A DNA stretch of 13,594 bases from Burkholderiaceae bacterium (lineage in GTDB: Bacteria; Pseudomonadota; Gammaproteobacteria; Burkholderiales; Burkholderiaceae): positions 1 through 13,594 of the forward strand of contig JAGOCV010000079.1 of assembly GCA_017998575.1 (NCBI GenBank). The letters are read 5' to 3'. Under the pieces are notes generated by a model that was given only the letters and a program-made list of their open reading frames with translations, had not been told where the DNA came from and made no database searches. Made by a program: the position numbers and the translations under genes. Position 1 is the first letter of the stretch. Every line of letters starts with the position of its first letter. Of the stretch, positions 4,628 to 12,322 are shown piece by piece.

Positions 4628-6739
4628 ATGACCTCCCGATACCATCGCCGCGCCGTGAGCGCGGCCGTCCTCCTGGCGCTTGGCGCACCCGCGCTGGCGC
4701 AGACCGCGCCCGCAGGCCCCGCCGCCGCCGCCGCCGACGCGCTGCCCGTCATCACCGTCACCGGCAACCCGCTCGGCGTGGCCGACGCCGTGGCGCCCAC
4801 CACCGTGCTCTCGGGCGATGCGCTCACGCTGCGCTCCGGCACTACCCTGGGCGAAACGCTGGACGGCTCGCCGGGCGTCGCGTCCACCTACTTCGGCCCC
4901 AACGCCGGCCGGCCCATCATCCGCGGCCTCGACGGTGACCGCATCCGCGTGCTGGGCAACAGCGGCGCGCCGCTGGACGCCTCGGCGCTGAGCTACGACC
5001 ACGCGGTGCCGGCTGAGCCGCTGGTGGCCGAGCGCATCGAGGTGCTGCGCGGCCCCGGCGCGCTGCTCTATGGCGGCAGCGCCGTCGGCGGCGTGGTCAA
5101 CGTGATCGACAACCGCATCCCCACCGAGCCGCTGCAGGGCGTGAACGGCCGTGCCGAAGTGAATGCCTCCAGCGGCAACGGCGGGCGCAGCGGCGCGGCC
5201 GTGGTCGAAGGCGGCAATGGCCGCATCGGCCTGCACCTGGACGTGTTCGACCGCCGCACCGACGACGTGCGCGTGCCCACGGCGATCGAGTGCGAGAAGA
5301 CCGGCGTGCCGGTGTTGGCCCATCGCATCTGCAATTCGGCCAGCGAGACGCGCGGCGGCGCCGTGGGCGGCACGCTGTTCTTCGACCGCGGCTACATCGG
5401 CGCCTCGGCCAGCACCTGGCGCAGCGACTACGGCACCGTGGCCGAGGACGACGTGACCATCGGCATGCGGCAGAACCGCCAGGCGCTGGAAGGCTTCTGG
5501 CGCGTGGACGGCCCGGTGCTGCGCAGCCTGAAGGCGCAGTTCGGCCACACCGACTACACCCATACCGAATTCGAGGGCCCCGATCCCGGCACAACCTTCA
5601 CCCACAACGGCAACGACCTGCGGCTGGAGGCACGCCATGCCCCGGTGACCGGCGCCTGGGGCACGCTCGACGGCGTGATCGGCCTGCAGGCCGAATCGTC
5701 GCGCTTCGGCGCCAACGGCGATGAAGCCTTCGCGCCCTACAGCGCCAGCCGCAGCCGCGCGCTGTTCGTGCACGAAGAACTCACGCAACCGTGGGGCCGC
5801 CTGTCGTTCGGCGCGCGCACCGAATCGGTCCGCGTCGAGTCGTTCGGCAACCCCGACGTGCCGCGCTTCGTGCCGGGCTCGCGCAGCTTCAATCCGTTCA
5901 GCTACGCGGGCGGTGCACGCGTGGACCTGAATCCCGAGTGGAAGCTCACCGCCAACCTTGCGCACACCGAGCGCGCGCCCAAGGACTACGAACTGTTCGC
6001 CAATGGCCCGCACGTGGCCACCGCCGCGTGGGAAACCGGCGATGCCACGCTGTCCAAGGAACGCTCCAACAGCCTGGACCTGGGCACCGAGTGGGCACGC
6101 GGCGCCAACCGCTTTGCCGTGAACGGCTTCGTCAGCCGCTTCTCCAACTACATCGGACTCATGGGCACGGGCAACAGCTATGGCGCCGACGGCGAGCTCA
6201 ATCCCGTGGATGCCGACGGAGACGGCGTGGCTGATGGCAGCGGCGAGGACATCTTCCGCGAGCAAGCCTACCGCGGCGTGCGCGCGCGCTTCACCGGCCT
6301 GGAAGCGAGCGGCAACGTGCGCCTGCTGGACGGCGCATCGAAGCTCGACCTCGGCCTGCGCGGCGATCTGGTGCGCGCGGTCAACAGCGACACCGGCGCG
6401 CCGCTGCCACGCATCGCCCCGGTGCGCGTGGGCGCCACCCTCACGTGGACGCAGGGCCCGTGGACGGCCCGCCTGGGATTCGACCACGCGGCAGCGCAGG
6501 ACCGCGTGGCTGCGGGCGACACCCCGACGGCCGCCTACACGCTGTGGAACGCGGCCATCGGCTGGCGCCAGCGCGTCGGCAATTCGACCGGTGGGGCCAG
6601 CGTGCTCTGGTACGCGCGCCTGGACAACATCACCGACCGGCTGGCCTACAGCGCCACGTCCATCCTGACCAGCACCGCGTCGGGCCGCTCGCCGCTGGCG
6701 GGCCGGTCGGTCAAGGTCGGCGCGCGCGTCGACTTCTGA
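4628..6739 (+). CDS. TonB-dependent outer-membrane receptor, ZnuD-like
   Basis: A 703-residue outer-membrane receptor. A signal peptide (HRRAVSAAVLLALGAPALAQ) ends near residue 24-25 and a TonB box-like LPVITVTG follows at about 38-45. The plug domain (about 50-155) carries LGETLDGSPGVAS, IIRGLDGDRIRVLGN, DHAVPAEP and IEVLRGPGALLYGGSAVGG, and the rest is a beta-barrel ending in the terminal Phe typical of barrel proteins. The plug wording closely follows that of neisserial ZnuD, the zinc/heme receptor, so zinc or another metal is the likeliest ligand, though plug similarity alone cannot prove it. Cys222 and Cys235 probably form a disulfide in an extracellular loop. An acidic DADGDGVAD loop at 528-536 looks like a calcium-binding turn. 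Transport would be powered by TonB-ExbBD elsewhere in the genome. The preceding small His-rich protein is a probable partner. Confidence 0.9.
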   Translation: MTSRYHRRAVSAAVLLALGAPALAQTAPAGPAAAAADALPVITVTGNPLGVADAVAPTTVLSGDALTLRSGTTLGETLDGSPGVASTYFGPNAGRPIIRGLDGDRIRVLGNSGAPLDASALSYDHAVPAEPLVAERIEVLRGPGALLYGGSAVGGVVNVIDNRIPTEPLQGVNGRAEVNASSGNGGRSGAAVVEGGNGRIGLHLDVFDRRTDDVRVPTAIECEKTGVPVLAHRICNSASETRGGAVGGTLFFDRGYIGASASTWRSDYGTVAEDDVTIGMRQNRQALEGFWRVDGPVLRSLKAQFGHTDYTHTEFEGPDPGTTFTHNGNDLRLEARHAPVTGAWGTLDGVIGLQAESSRFGANGDEAFAPYSASRSRALFVHEELTQPWGRLSFGARTESVRVESFGNPDVPRFVPGSRSFNPFSYAGGARVDLNPEWKLTANLAHTERAPKDYELFANGPHVATAAWETGDATLSKERSNSLDLGTEWARGANRFAVNGFVSRFSNYIGLMGTGNSYGADGELNPVDADGDGVADGSGEDIFREQAYRGVRARFTGLEASGNVRLLDGASKLDLGLRGDLVRAVNSDTGAPLPRIAPVRVGATLTWTQGPWTARLGFDHAAAQDRVAAGDTPTAAYTLWNAAIGWRQRVGNSTGGASVLWYARLDNITDRLAYSATSILTSTASGRSPLAGRSVKVGARVDF

Positions 6740-6751
6740 TCCGCCGCTTCT

Positions 6752-6779
6752 CCCGCCGCCCCGTCTCAGGGGCGGCGGG
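6752..6779. terminator. Perfect 11-bp GC hairpin after the TonB receptor
   Basis: CCCGCCGCCCC at 6752-6762 and GGGGCGGCGGG at 6769-6779 form an 11-bp perfect stem with a GTCTCA loop, 12 bases past the receptor stop. No T run follows. Its length and placement make it a probable transcription end between the receptor and the AEC permease. Confidence 0.55.
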
Positions 6780-6864
6780 CGTCAGCTGCCCGTCCGGCGG
6801 GGGCGCGGCGGCTGGTCTTACACTGGCGCGCCGCTTCCTCTTCACGCTCCCGCCGCGCCGCCTC

Positions 6865-7830
6865 GTGCCCGACCATCCTGTCTTCAACGCCCTCGCGCCG
6901 GTGATTCTCATGGTCGCCGCCGGCTGGCTCGCGGCGCGCTGGCGTCTCATCGGCGCCGGCTCCACGCGCGACCTGACGAACCTCGTTTTCCTGGTGCTGA
7001 TGCCGGCCATGCTGTTCCGCGCGATGAGCCGCGTGCACCTGGGCGAACTCGAGCTGCGGCCGATCGCCATCTACTTCGGCGTCTGCTTCCTGCTGTTCTT
7101 CGGCGTGATCGCGGTGCGCGGCTGGACGCGCGAGGGCGCGGTGCTGGGGCTGGCGGCCATCTTCAGCAACTCGGCCATGCTGGGCCTGCCGATCGCCCGC
7201 CTGCTCTATGGCGAGGCCGGCCTGGTGCTGATGGTCACGCTGGTGTCGCTGCATTCGCTGGTGCTGCTGACCGTGGTCACCATCACGCTCGAACTCGCGG
7301 TGCTGCGCGAGAAGCCCGCCGACGGCGGCCCCGTGCCCGCGGCCGGGCGCGGTGTGCTGCGCACGGTGTTCATGGCGGTGCGCAATGCGCTCATCCACCC
7401 GATTCCGATGCCGATCATCCTGGGCCTGCTCTATGCGCAGACCGGCTGGGCCATCCCCGCGCCGGTGGATCGCGCGCTCGAACTCATGGGCGCGGCCTTC
7501 CCGCCGGTGGCGCTGGTGATGGTGGGCGTGACGCTGGCGCACACGCGGGTGGGCGAACAGGCGCTGGCGGCCACCCGCCTGGCCTTGCTCAAGCTGGTGC
7601 TGCATCCGCTGCTGATGTTCGGCGCGGGCTGGCTGCTGGGCCTGCGTGGCCTGCCGCTGGCGGTGATGACGCTGGCCGCTGCCATGCCCATGGGCGCCAA
7701 CGTGTTCCTTTTCTCCCAGCGCTACCGTGTGGCCGAGCCGCTGGTGATCGCGGCGGTGGGCCTGTCCACCGGGCTGGCACTGGTGACCGTGACGCTGACC
7801 CTGGCGCTGCTGGGCTGGCTGATGCACTGA
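6865..7830 (+). CDS. AEC (auxin efflux carrier) family transporter
   Basis: A 321-residue integral membrane protein with about ten hydrophobic segments in the two-halves layout of the AEC/BART superfamily. The opening PVFNALAPVILMVAAGWLA, the helix-break LVFLVLMPAMLFRAM, FSNSAMLGLPIARLLYG in the first half, and the C-terminal AAAMPMGANVFLFSQRY are characteristic. Bacterial members carry organic anions such as malate or malonate in or out; the substrate here is unknown. The frame is open upstream into the TonB gene. A GTG at 6865 gives the normal family length and places the first helix near the N-terminus, although no ribosome site is seen. A TTACACT at 6818-6824 might serve as -10. The gene stands alone on the plus strand and converges on the catabolic run, so a role in that pathway is possible but not shown. 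Confidence 0.87.
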   Translation: MPDHPVFNALAPVILMVAAGWLAARWRLIGAGSTRDLTNLVFLVLMPAMLFRAMSRVHLGELELRPIAIYFGVCFLLFFGVIAVRGWTREGAVLGLAAIFSNSAMLGLPIARLLYGEAGLVLMVTLVSLHSLVLLTVVTITLELAVLREKPADGGPVPAAGRGVLRTVFMAVRNALIHPIPMPIILGLLYAQTGWAIPAPVDRALELMGAAFPPVALVMVGVTLAHTRVGEQALAATRLALLKLVLHPLLMFGAGWLLGLRGLPLAVMTLAAAMPMGANVFLFSQRYRVAEPLVIAAVGLSTGLALVTVTLTLALLGWLMH

Positions 7831-7883
7831 CCGACCGGCGGGCTCACCACACCGCGCCAGATCCCGCCGACGCGCCGAACGGC

Positions 7884-7903
7884 GGCCCGGCGCCCACCGG
7901 GCC
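7884..7903. terminator. Bidirectional hairpin between converging genes
   Basis: GGCCCGG and CCGGGCC form a perfect 7-bp stem with a CGCCCA loop in the 79-base gap between the AEC gene and the VOC gene, which run towards each other. It sits 6 bases past the VOC stop. It lacks a T tract on both sides. Confidence 0.4.
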
Positions 7904-7909
7904 CAGGCG

Positions 7910-8323
7910 TCAGGTCGCGTAGATCGCCGCCTCTGAGCGGAAACCCTTGATCTCGATCGGGTTGCCGAACGGATCGAGGAAGAACATCGTCCACTGCTCG
8001 CCCGGCTGGCCCTCGAAGCGCACCTGCGGCTCCAGCACGAAGTCGGTCTTAGCGGCCTTCAGGCGGGCGGCCATCGCCTGCCAGTCATCGAGCCCCAGCA
8101 CCAGGCCGAAGTGAGGCATCGGCACGAGCTTGTGGCCCACGCGGCCGGTGCGCTCGGTCTTGAGCAATGGTCCCAGGTGCAGCGAGATCTGGTGCGTGAA
8201 GAAGTCGAAGTCGACCCAGGTGTCGGTGCTGCGGCCCTCGGCGCAGCCCAGCACGCCGCCGTAGAAGCGGCGCGCCTCGTCGAGGTCGGTGACATTGAAG
8301 GCGAAGTGGAACAGCGGTCTCAT
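7910..8323 (-). CDS. VOC (glyoxalase/bleomycin-resistance/dioxygenase) superfamily protein
   Basis: A 137-residue protein with two beta-alpha-beta-beta-beta modules. The first is FHFAFNVTDLDEARRFYGGV and the second begins HFGLVLG and ends FLDPFGNPIEIKGF. Probable metal ligands are His6, His71 and Glu124, at the positions expected in the superfamily, so it is likely a metal-dependent isomerase, lyase or dioxygenase-like enzyme. The reaction cannot be named from sequence. The ATG at 8323 is preferred because a GGAGA ribosome site precedes it by about 6 bases. A GTG at 8353 in the same frame would add ten residues and overlap the dehydrogenase stop. It is the last gene of the catabolic run and ends at a convergent hairpin. 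Confidence 0.87.
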   Translation of the reverse strand: MRPLFHFAFNVTDLDEARRFYGGVLGCAEGRSTDTWVDFDFFTHQISLHLGPLLKTERTGRVGHKLVPMPHFGLVLGLDDWQAMAARLKAAKTDFVLEPQVRFEGQPGEQWTMFFLDPFGNPIEIKGFRSEAAIYAT

Positions 8324-8345
8324 GCGCGTCTCCGGTCGGGGGTTC

Positions 8346-9320
8346 TCATGCACGGCGCCGTGCCCACACGGCGCGGTCGATCAGGTGTTCGGGCGCTCGG
8401 CCGGCGAGGGCGTCGATGATGTGACGCGCGCACTGGCGAGCGGTTTCGGCCAGCGCCTCGTCGGTGCTGCCGGCCGTGTGCGGCGTGAGCACCACGTTCG
8501 TGAACTCGCGCAGCGGGTGGTCGGCGGGCACGGGCTCCTGATCGAACACGTCGAGGCCGGCGCCGGCCAATGCGCCAGCGCCCAGCGCGGACATCAGGGC
8601 GTCGGTGTCGATGAGGTCGGCACGCGCCGTGTTGACCACGATGGCCGTGGGCTTGAGCCTGGCGAGTGCGCCGGCATTGAGCATGTGCCGGGTGTCGGGG
8701 CGCGAGGGGCGGTGCAGCGACAGCACGTCTGCGCGGTCCAGCAGCGCGTCGAACGTCGCGACCTGCTCGGCGCCCGCGGCCGTGATCGAGGCCGGGTCTG
8801 CCGAGGGCGAGTGCACCACCACCTTCATGCCGAAGCCGTTGGCGGCCATCACGGCCGTCAGTCGCCCGATCGTGCCCCAGCCCGAAATGGCCAGCGTCTT
8901 GCCCGCGAGCTCCTGCAGGCCGGGGCGGTAGCGGTAGTCCCAGTCGCCCGTGCGCACGGCGTTGTCGCTGGCCACCAGGCGCTTGCCGACAGCCAGGATG
9001 AGCATGATGGCGTGTTCGGCCACCGAGCGTGCATTGGCCGAGGGCGTGAAGCTGATCGGAATGCCCAGCGCATGGGCGCGCGCCACGTCGATCTTGTTGG
9101 TGCCGATGCCGTGGTTGGCGATCAGCCTGAGCTGCGTTGCGGCTTCGACCGCAGTGGTGGAGAGGCCGGCGTTGCGCGTGATCACCGCCTCGCAGTCGGC
9201 GATCTCGCGGGCGACGACGGCCATATCGGCGCTGCTGGAGCGGCGCACGCCGATGCCGGCGGCTTCGAGCATGTCGATGCCGATGGGATGGATGGGCTGG
9301 ACGACGAGACAGGTAGGCAT
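8346..9320 (-). CDS. D-2-hydroxyacid dehydrogenase, NAD-dependent (SerA/HPR-like)
   Basis: A 324-residue member of the D-isomer-specific 2-hydroxyacid dehydrogenase family, which interconverts a D-2-hydroxy acid and its 2-oxo acid with NAD(H). The nucleotide-binding GWGTIG is at residues 147-152. The catalytic triad is complete: Arg233 in NTARADLID, Glu262 in DQEP and His281 in LTPHTAGS. ANHGIGTNKIDVA near residue 68-80 lies in the substrate domain. Substrate could be a hydroxypyruvate-, glycerate-, phosphoglycerate- or malate-like acid; the sequence does not decide. It lies between the M20 hydrolase (28-base gap) and the VOC gene, and probably oxidises or reduces a product of the upstream aldolase or hydrolases. 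No purine-rich ribosome site is visible before the ATG at 9320, so translation may depend on coupling. Confidence 0.92.
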   Translation of the reverse strand: MPTCLVVQPIHPIGIDMLEAAGIGVRRSSSADMAVVAREIADCEAVITRNAGLSTTAVEAATQLRLIANHGIGTNKIDVARAHALGIPISFTPSANARSVAEHAIMLILAVGKRLVASDNAVRTGDWDYRYRPGLQELAGKTLAISGWGTIGRLTAVMAANGFGMKVVVHSPSADPASITAAGAEQVATFDALLDRADVLSLHRPSRPDTRHMLNAGALARLKPTAIVVNTARADLIDTDALMSALGAGALAGAGLDVFDQEPVPADHPLREFTNVVLTPHTAGSTDEALAETARQCARHIIDALAGRAPEHLIDRAVWARRRA

Positions 9321-9348
9321 GAAGGCAGGGGAAAGAAGGGTGGGAGGG

Positions 9349-10620
9349 TCAGGTCATGGCCGGTGGCGCGGCGAGCGCATCGGCCAGCAACTGGCAGGCG
9401 GGGGCGAAGTCGGCGAGGTCCATCTTCTCGTCCGGGTTATGCGATCCGAGGTCGTTGCGCACGAACACCATCGCCGTCGGCACGCCCATCTGGGCGAACA
9501 CGGCCGCGTCGTGGCCGGCGCCACTGGCCATCACCAGGTGCGCGATGCCGCGCGCCCGTGCGGCGTCGCACAGCAGCTGTTGCAGGCCGGTGTCCATGAC
9601 GGCGGGCTCGGAGCCAGTGCGCGCGCCCAGCTCGAACCGCACGCGGGCGCGTTCGGCCATCTCGGCGGCGCGGCGGGTGAACAGCGCGTCGAAGCGTTCG
9701 AGCGTGGCGGTGGAGAGGCTGCGCGCATCCAGACACAGCCCGACTTCGCCGGCCACCTTGCTGAACGCGTGCTGCGCCGGGTCGGTGAAGAACTTGCCGA
9801 AGGTGACGACGAGGTCTTCGCCTTCGGCCTCCATGCGTTCCCAGTCGCCGTCGATGGTGGCCACCAGCAGCGCGGCGGCGCGCACTGCGTCGCGCCGGTT
9901 GGCGCGCGGCGCCGCGCCCGAGTGCGCATAAGTTCCCAGTACCCGGGCATCGCGGTAGCGCAGGCTGCCGCGGATGCCGGTGACCACGCCCACGGGAATG
10001 CCGGCGTCGACCAGCACCGGGCCCTGCTCGATGTGAAGCTCGACGAAGCGCGAGATGCGGCGCGCATCGAGGTACGCCGGCCCGAAGGCCGCCGGGTCGC
10101 CGCCGCAATCGGCCAGATGCTGTGCCAGCGTGCGGCCGGTGTCGGCGCGCGGCAGCTGCAGCACGTCACGCGCAACCTTGCCGAACGCGGCCTTGCTGCC
10201 CAGGTAGGAGTAGGGGAACCAGGTGCTTTCTTCGGCGCGTACCGCCATCACGGTCACGTCGGCTGGCGGCACGAAGCCCGCCGCGCGCCAGCCCGCGATG
10301 GCCGCCAGGCCGGCCACCACGCCGGCGGCGCCGTCGTAGTTGCCGCCCGCCGGCACCGAGTCCAGGTGCGAGCCGGTCATGGCGGCCGGCAGTGTGCGGT
10401 CGCGGCCCGGGCAGGTGAGGTAGAGATTGCGCGCACCGTCGTGCGCGACTTCCAGGCCCAGCTCGCGCGCGACCTGCGTCATCAAGTCGTGCGCGCGCTG
10501 CTCGCCCGGGCCGTAGGCGTCACGCGTGACGCCTGTGCCATCGAAGCTGTCCGCGCGCAGCTGATCGAACAGCCGCGCAGCCAGGGCGAGGTCGGGCGCT
10601 GGGCTCAGCGCGGCAGCCAT
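9349..10620 (-). CDS. M20 family zinc hydrolase, N-carbamoyl amino acid hydrolase / allantoate amidohydrolase-like
   Basis: A 423-residue enzyme of the hydantoinase/carbamoylase branch of peptidase family M20, which cleaves a carbamoyl or other amide bond with two metal ions. The metal sites are intact: His85 in GSHLDSVP, Asp96 in GGNYDG, Glu130/Glu131 in RAEEST, His196 in HIEQGPVL, and His394 in GSHNPDE. The dimerisation-domain segment AHSGAAPRANRRDAV is also present. A small difference is ESTWF where many carbamoylases have GSRF after the catalytic Glu pair; this may reflect a different substrate. A GGAGG sits 7 bases before the ATG at 10620. It follows a maleate isomerase-like gene and precedes a hydroxyacid dehydrogenase, so it probably removes a carbamoyl or acyl-amide group from the pathway intermediate. 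The exact substrate is unknown. Confidence 0.9.
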   Translation of the reverse strand: MAAALSPAPDLALAARLFDQLRADSFDGTGVTRDAYGPGEQRAHDLMTQVARELGLEVAHDGARNLYLTCPGRDRTLPAAMTGSHLDSVPAGGNYDGAAGVVAGLAAIAGWRAAGFVPPADVTVMAVRAEESTWFPYSYLGSKAAFGKVARDVLQLPRADTGRTLAQHLADCGGDPAAFGPAYLDARRISRFVELHIEQGPVLVDAGIPVGVVTGIRGSLRYRDARVLGTYAHSGAAPRANRRDAVRAAALLVATIDGDWERMEAEGEDLVVTFGKFFTDPAQHAFSKVAGEVGLCLDARSLSTATLERFDALFTRRAAEMAERARVRFELGARTGSEPAVMDTGLQQLLCDAARARGIAHLVMASGAGHDAAVFAQMGVPTAMVFVRNDLGSHNPDEKMDLADFAPACQLLADALAAPPAMT

Positions 10621-10627
10621 ATCGAAG

Positions 10628-10632
10628 CCTCC
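10628..10632 (-). promoter_or_regulatory. Strong Shine-Dalgarno of the M20 hydrolase gene
   Basis: GGAGG on the minus strand, 7 bases before the ATG at 10620. It confirms the start and shows that the gene is translated independently of its upstream neighbour, which ends 61 bases before it. Confidence 0.7.
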
Positions 10633-10681
10633 ACGCGATGCGCTGCGGCGCGAGCGTCTTCGGGCGGCCGGGCGACGACGC

Positions 10682-11485
10682 TCATGCGGCCTTGACCAGC
10701 TTCGGTGCCGTCATCGCGTAGCTGGTCTCGTCGATCGGATCCAGGCACTCTTGGAGGAGGCGGCCATAGCCGGGGATCGACGTGCGGATCTTCAAGAGGC
10801 GCAGGCAGGCCCAGAAGCACGACTGGTTGCTGGTGACCACCGGCTTGCCCAGCTCGGCTTCGATGTCGGCGATGACGTCGAGCGTGGCCAGGTTGGTGCA
10901 CGAGATGAAGATGGCATCGGCGTCGGGCCGGTCGATGGCGCGCGCGAGGCGGAACACCACCTCGGGCGGCACGCGGCCGATGCCGCGGCGCTCTTCCTGC
11001 GTGTGGCCCAGGTCCAGGCCCTGCATCGACGTGACTTCGAAGCCGTAGTCTTCGAGGAATTTCTTCTCGCTCTCGTTGACGAAGTCGACGTAGGGCGTGC
11101 CCACGGCCACCTTCTTCACGTTGAGGGCACGCAGCGCGGCGACCACGGCGCCCGCGGTGGCGATGGCCGGGCAGCCGGTGCGCTCGGCCATGTTCTTGAT
11201 GAGCTCGGGCAGCGGCACGATGATCGAGCCGGACGTGCAGCCGTAGGCCACCACGTCGACCTCGGCCGTGGCCAGTTCTTCGGCCGCGCCGTTCACGGCC
11301 TCGGCCATCTTGAAGTACGACTCTTCCGTCGCCTTGCCCAGCAGCAGCGCGCGGCCGCTGTGGATGGTCACGCCCTCGGGCGCGAGGCGCCAGAACTCGG
11401 GCTCGTTGACGGTGTTGGTGGACGGAACGATCAGGCCGATCTTGGCCTTCCAGCCGTAGGGGCTGTACATCGCTGTGGTTTTCAT
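10682..11485 (-). CDS. Maleate cis-trans isomerase-like / Asp-Glu racemase superfamily enzyme
   Basis: A 267-residue member of the Asp/Glu racemase superfamily, closest in pattern to maleate isomerase. Asn24 lies in the substrate-binding loop PSTNTVNEPEF. The two catalytic cysteines are both present: Cys83 in YGCTSGS and Cys196 in SCTNLAT. Arylmalonate decarboxylase keeps only one cysteine, so having both favours an isomerase or racemase. Maleate isomerases convert maleate to fumarate in, for example, nicotinate breakdown. Hydantoin racemases share the fold, so a racemase role beside a carbamoylase is an alternative. An AAGGAG ribosome site lies 8 bases before the ATG at 11485. It sits 40 bases after the aldolase and 61 bases before the M20 hydrolase on the same strand. 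Confidence 0.87.
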   Translation of the reverse strand: MKTTAMYSPYGWKAKIGLIVPSTNTVNEPEFWRLAPEGVTIHSGRALLLGKATEESYFKMAEAVNGAAEELATAEVDVVAYGCTSGSIIVPLPELIKNMAERTGCPAIATAGAVVAALRALNVKKVAVGTPYVDFVNESEKKFLEDYGFEVTSMQGLDLGHTQEERRGIGRVPPEVVFRLARAIDRPDADAIFISCTNLATLDVIADIEAELGKPVVTSNQSCFWACLRLLKIRTSIPGYGRLLQECLDPIDETSYAMTAPKLVKAA

Positions 11486-11493
11486 GGCGGTAT

Positions 11494-11499
11494 CTCCTT
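11494..11499 (-). promoter_or_regulatory. Strong Shine-Dalgarno of the maleate isomerase-like gene
   Basis: AAGGAG on the minus strand, 8 bases before the ATG at 11485. It is the best ribosome site in the catabolic run and decides this start over the internal Met at residue 6. Confidence 0.7.
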
Positions 11500-11525
11500 G
11501 GGATTCGGAAAGGGCAGGGATGAGC

Positions 11526-12308
11526 TCAACGGCCGGCGGACTTCCTGAGTTCGCTGGCAGCGGTGCTGAAGGTGTTGAAGAGGGCGTTGACGTCGTTGGA
11601 GAAGGGCATCCAGCGGATGCCGCGTTCGATCCACTTGGCGCCGGCGGCGGTGTCCTGCGCGGAGAAGCCCCACGGAATGTCGTGCCTGTCGCAGGTGGCG
11701 ATGACGTGCTCGGTGGCTTCCTTCATGCGCGGGTGCTGCATCTCGCCGGGGATGCCGAGGTCTTGCGACAGGTCGTCCGGGCCGATCATGATCGCGTCCA
11801 GGCCCTGCACCTGGCAGATGGCATCGAGGTTGTCCAGGCCGCGCTGCGTTTCCATCATCGCGATGGTCAGCGTGTGCTCGTTCATCTCGGCGATCTGCTC
11901 CACGGGTTTCGTCAGGCGCAGGTAGTCGGTGTGCGGGCCGCGGAAGTTGAGGATGCGGTTGCCGCGCGGATGGAACTTGGTGGCCTTGAGGATGGCTTCC
12001 AACTGTTCGGCCGTGTCCACGTTGGGCAGCAGCAGGCCCATGGCGCCTGCGTCGAGCGGGCGCGTGTAGTCGTGCGGCTGCAGGCCAGCGGGGCGCACGA
12101 TGGGCACGATGCCTGCCTCGCGCGCCACCAGGCACATGGTGCCGATCTCGCCAATGGTGAAGTCGCTGTGCTCCATCTCCAGGATCACGAAGTCCATGCC
12201 CGTGGTGGCCATGAGCTTCATGAAGCGCGGGTGATGCACCATCGTGGCCCAGGTGCCGATGGCCGGCTTGCGGTCGGCCCACAGGGCCTTCAGGGGGTTC
12301 TTCTTCAT
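11526..12308 (-). CDS. HpcH/HpaI family aldolase (class II, pyruvate-type)
   Basis: A 260-residue TIM-barrel lyase. Family members cleave 4-hydroxy-2-oxo acids to pyruvate or a related oxo acid plus an aldehyde, using a divalent metal. Expected active-site residues are visible: His47 in EMEHSDFT, Arg72 in VRPAG, metal-binding Glu153 in METQRGL and Asp179 in IGPDDLS. LDAGAMGLLLPNVDT and FSNDVNALFN are also typical. The long upstream open frame is ignored. The ATG at 12308 follows an AAGGG ribosome site and comes 14 bases after the creatininase-family stop, so the two are surely co-transcribed. In this context it is the probable carbon-carbon cleaving step of the pathway. Citrate lyase beta subunits and malyl-CoA lyases share the fold but fit the motifs less well. 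Confidence 0.9.
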   Translation of the reverse strand: MKKNPLKALWADRKPAIGTWATMVHHPRFMKLMATTGMDFVILEMEHSDFTIGEIGTMCLVAREAGIVPIVRPAGLQPHDYTRPLDAGAMGLLLPNVDTAEQLEAILKATKFHPRGNRILNFRGPHTDYLRLTKPVEQIAEMNEHTLTIAMMETQRGLDNLDAICQVQGLDAIMIGPDDLSQDLGIPGEMQHPRMKEATEHVIATCDRHDIPWGFSAQDTAAGAKWIERGIRWMPFSNDVNALFNTFSTAASELRKSAGR

Positions 12309-12322
12309 CGCGCTTGAACCCT

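Noticed and set aside
4091..6487. A 798-residue open frame on the minus strand opposite the TonB receptor
   Set aside because: It is a shadow frame produced by GC-rich third codon positions. Its composition (Ala, Arg, His, Gly, Val rich) has no recognisable domain, and the plus-strand receptor is a clear full-length gene.
6766..7827. A 353-residue His/Gln/Arg-rich frame opposite the AEC permease
   Set aside because: It is the antisense of hydrophobic codons, which yields His/Gln-rich nonsense. No ribosome site or domain was seen.
8324..8353. GTG at 8353 as the start of the VOC protein
   Set aside because: It would overlap the dehydrogenase stop and lacks a ribosome site, while the ATG at 8323 has a GGAGA at good spacing and begins at the first beta strand.
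8289..9599. Long plus-strand frames (436 and 581 residues) opposite the dehydrogenase and M20 genes
   Set aside because: Both are antisense shadows of well-supported minus-strand genes and carry no recognisable motifs.
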